Shown here: positions 61,601-64,000 of the stretch, piece by piece
How the letters are laid out: the number at the start of each line of letters is the position of its first letter
How positions within the stretch are numbered: position 1 is the first letter of the stretch
DNA from: Epiperipatus broadwayi
Lineage: Eukaryota > Onychophora > Udeonychophora > Euonychophora > Peripatidae
DNA length: 64,000 bases
Assembly (NCBI GenBank): GCA_028023455.1
Contig: JAQFVV010006728.1
Location: 124,001 to 188,000 of the forward strand
Direction of reading: 5' to 3'
The notes under the pieces: model-generated
Database searches by the model: none
What the model was told of the DNA's origin: nothing
What the model saw: only the letters and a program-made list of their open reading frames with translations
Made by a program: the position numbers and the translations under genes

Positions 61601-62040
61601 ATCTTAAAATTTAAAGTTTAATCAGATTTTTGAGCAATGATGTTCATATTTATAGTCATTGAAATGCATAAATATTGCTTTATTATGCTTTTGACATATA
61701 TATGTCAATATACATTTCATGTACTTTATAAACTAAATTTCTCTTATGCTTGGTATAAGATTTTCTTAAAATGCAGATTTAATTATAGCAAATATCCATG
61801 ATCGAAGCAATCTATTATAGAAAAATGCTTTTCTTTATTTCTGTAAAATGATGACTTATATTATATTAATAAATTAAATCAATAATAAACAAATGCAGTC
61901 TTCTATTTTAAAAATGGCCTATTAATTTCAATATATATGCAAAACAAACCACATGCAAACTTATTCTTTGTAAATTTTGATTTATTATATGAATTATTAC
62001 AAAATACAATAAATACTTTAACTTTTCAACTATATTCTGT
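58685..62040. other. AT-rich sequence, nothing recognised
   Basis: A GC-richer patch near 60180-60215 contains ATCCGGAAGATG (ETS-type word). No gene recognised. Confidence 0.45.
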
Positions 62041-62572
62041 TTTAGTTCTTATCAAGGAACAACTAAAAATAAATAAATAAAACAATAAATATAAATATTC
62101 CACAAAATCCAATACATATAACTAATACAAATAAAACAGACAGAACTCTCCATACAGGTGATCATGTGATGTTTAGTGGTTAAATACAAATAACTCTTAC
62201 CTCAAAACTCTTTTAACAAATAATCTTAAATTTCTTAAATATATTTCTTAATTAAAATAATCCCCTACAATTATTTAATTAAATCAACCTATTATTTTTT
62301 TTTCAATTAAAAATCTGTAATGAATAGGTTGTTAATTGGAAAAAAAGAAGAAAATAATAAGTTGATTTAATTAAATAATTATAAAAGATTATTTTGAACA
62401 AAGTTATTTAAGAAAGGATTGTAATGGAAATTTAAGATTTTTTGTTAGAAGAGTTTTAAGGTAAGAATTATTTGTATTTGTTATATGTATTGGATTATTG
62501 TAGAATATTTATATTTATACTTATTGTTTTATTTATGTACTTTTTAGTGATTCCTTGATAAAGACTATAAAA
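62041..62572. mobile_element. Large fold-back element, about 530 bp
   Basis: Left arm 62041-62303 and right arm about 62320-62572 are inverted. Blocks such as TTATCAAGGAA, AAATAAAACAATA, CCAATACATATAAC, ACAAATAA, CTTAAATTTC and TTAATTAAATCAAC are found with complements on the other side. No ORF. The left arm has a 48-bp insertion that the right arm lacks. Confidence 0.85.
62124..62193 (+). mobile_element. 48-bp minimal insertion with 11-bp target duplication
   Basis: AATACAAATAA at 62124-62134 and 62183-62193 flanks a 48-bp insert (62135-62182). The insert starts AACAGACAGAACTCTCC and ends GTGATGTTTAGTGGTTA. The opposite arm of the palindrome (about 62467-62478) keeps the uninterrupted site. 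Both ends match those of the 29.07-29.29 kb element, with everything internal missing. Confidence 0.8.
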
Positions 62573-64000
62573 GAATATAGTCAAAATGTTGGTGTATTTT
62601 TTGTTCTTTATAATAGTTCATATCATAAATCAAGATTTAAAAAGAATTTTGCATGTGGGTTGTTTTGTGTGAATATATATATATATATTGTAAAAGAATC
62701 GATAAATCTACCTTTGTTTTAAAAAAGTCATTTGTTGTTTTTTAAAAAAACATCTCTTTGATTTGATGTTTATATATGGAGTATTATTATTGTTTATGGT
62801 TATTAGTTATAGTTATTGTTGTTTGGATTTATTATTTTATTTATTTGTTGATGGTACATCACTTTAAATATTTAATTGTTATTATTATTATTATTCTTAA
62901 TGGTGAGATTTTTAATAGTAATACTGATATGTTCTAATTATTATAGATAAATAAAGACATATAAATTGGTAATTATAAAAAATTATTTTATTTGTAGTGA
63001 TTATTAAAAAAATGCAATGTTATTATTTATGTATATATATATTTTTAAAGCTATCAAATAAATTTTTGATTTAATATTTTTTATATGATTGATATTTTTA
63101 TTTTTTGAATGTTAATTGTTTAAAAAAAAATATATGCAACAATGGTTTTCAAAACGGCATTTTCTGGTGCATGTGGAAAACAACAACAACAACAGAAAAA
63201 AAAGCCATTATTAAGATAGTTATTAAAAAGAAACTGAAAAAAAAAAGCTAATTGTACATTTATATTTGGTATCTTCATTTGTCAAGATAATTGGATAATC
63301 TATTTTATATAAACACCTTAATAATAGAGGGGTGAATAATATATATAGCAGACAGTGGCTGCACCTTTTTCTTTTATCCCAAGTCAATTTAAAAAGAAAA
63401 ACTAGGCAAACACATGAATTTCACTGCATCTGAAGCCGAAATTTGATATAGCTATCTGGGAATCTATAATGGTAAATTCAGTAACAAGTTGGAAGCAACT
63501 AAAATCAATATATTGGATTCAACATTTCAATTTATTTATTTATTTTTCAAGGAGAGAAATTTAAAAAAAAATGGAATATATATATATTATACCGAGACAA
63601 AGTCGGTACATGTATATACGCACACACACAAGCAGTGTAAATACTCTATAGTTGATTTACTTTCAATTTATGATAAAAATAAATGTAGTTTCCTTTCAAT
63701 GCTTTATAAAATACACTATAAGATAAAATGTTAATATTTCTGATTAAATAATTTAAGGCTTTCATATAATCTATTATAATAATATTCTCTAAAAATAAAA
63801 TATAAAATATCACTAATATGCCATTTTAAATCTCAATAAATGATTTCTACTTGTATGTGCCGCAGGGGTAATTAAAAAAGGGTTTATTTTAAATTATAAC
63901 TATAGCGAAAGTTAAAAGCTTATAGAGGTGATTTTGAGATTAAATGCTCGACTTTTAAACTAATGTAAGTTAAATTGTTATCTTAAAACACGCACGCATG
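62573..64000. other. AT-rich sequence, nothing recognised
   Basis: Short TA tracts (62675, 63035, 63570) only. Confidence 0.5.

Overview
This is a 64-kb, strongly AT-rich piece of an animal (metazoan) genome, almost certainly an invertebrate. I find no host protein-coding gene, rRNA or functional tRNA gene. Every recognisable coding region is a decayed transposable element. The non-LTR retrotransposons, mariner and pogo/Tigger transposons, tRNA-derived SINEs, a Penelope-like GIY-YIG relic and hammerhead-ribozyme repeats are all of animal type. I cannot name the species.

The outstanding feature is at about 7.5-14.2 kb. A 405-bp tandem repeat is present as about 8.6 direct units (8396-11863) joined head-to-head to about 5 inverted units (11864-13912). 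Each unit carries what reads as a complete 44-nt type I hammerhead ribozyme. It has a 6-bp stem I, a CUGAUGA core, a short stem II, GAA, a 3-bp stem III with a 2-nt loop, and cleavage after C17. Fourteen copies are present. Directly to the left is a 560-bp fold-back element (7822-8381) with a hammerhead of the same 44-nt layout in each arm. The 405-bp unit shares further sequence with it, so the satellite probably arose from this family. Related dispersed elements lie at 3.7-4.8 kb (near-palindromic, three hammerhead-like cores), 26.6-27.1 kb, 29.07-29.29 kb (15-bp target duplication) and 62.135-62.182 kb (a 48-bp minimal copy with an 11-bp target duplication). A Penelope-like GIY-YIG relic at 36.7 kb makes Penelope-type retroelements a plausible mobilising source. 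I read the whole set as a metazoan retrozyme-like system.

Layout: 0-2.6 kb, L1/Tx1-like LINE with an RT and a CCHC zinc finger; 2.6-2.76 kb, LINE fragment on the minus strand; 3.7-4.8 kb, palindromic hammerhead element; 5.05-6.13 kb, minus-strand LINE RT interrupted by a tRNA-like SINE; 7.5-14.2 kb, hammerhead satellite complex; 15.1 kb, 3' stub of an RTE; 17.4-17.5 kb, (TA)n; 17.85-20.0 kb, RTE/BovB-like LINE of the same family as the 15.1-kb stub; 24.9-25.1 kb, a small island with CCAAT, CRE and E2F-like motifs; 26.6-29.3 kb, two hammerhead-family elements; 31.5-32.25 kb, LINE relic; 32.65 and 35.5 kb, hairpins with hammerhead-like cores; 36.7 kb, Penelope relic; 38.0-39.6 kb, unidentified GC-richer block; 41.26-42.70 kb, Tigger/pogo element with TIRs; 45.6-46.3 kb, LINE endonuclease relic; 49.6-50.25 kb, 226-bp tandem repeat; 57.2-58.7 kb, mariner; 62.0-62.6 kb, large fold-back. 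The rest is AT-rich sequence in which I recognise nothing.
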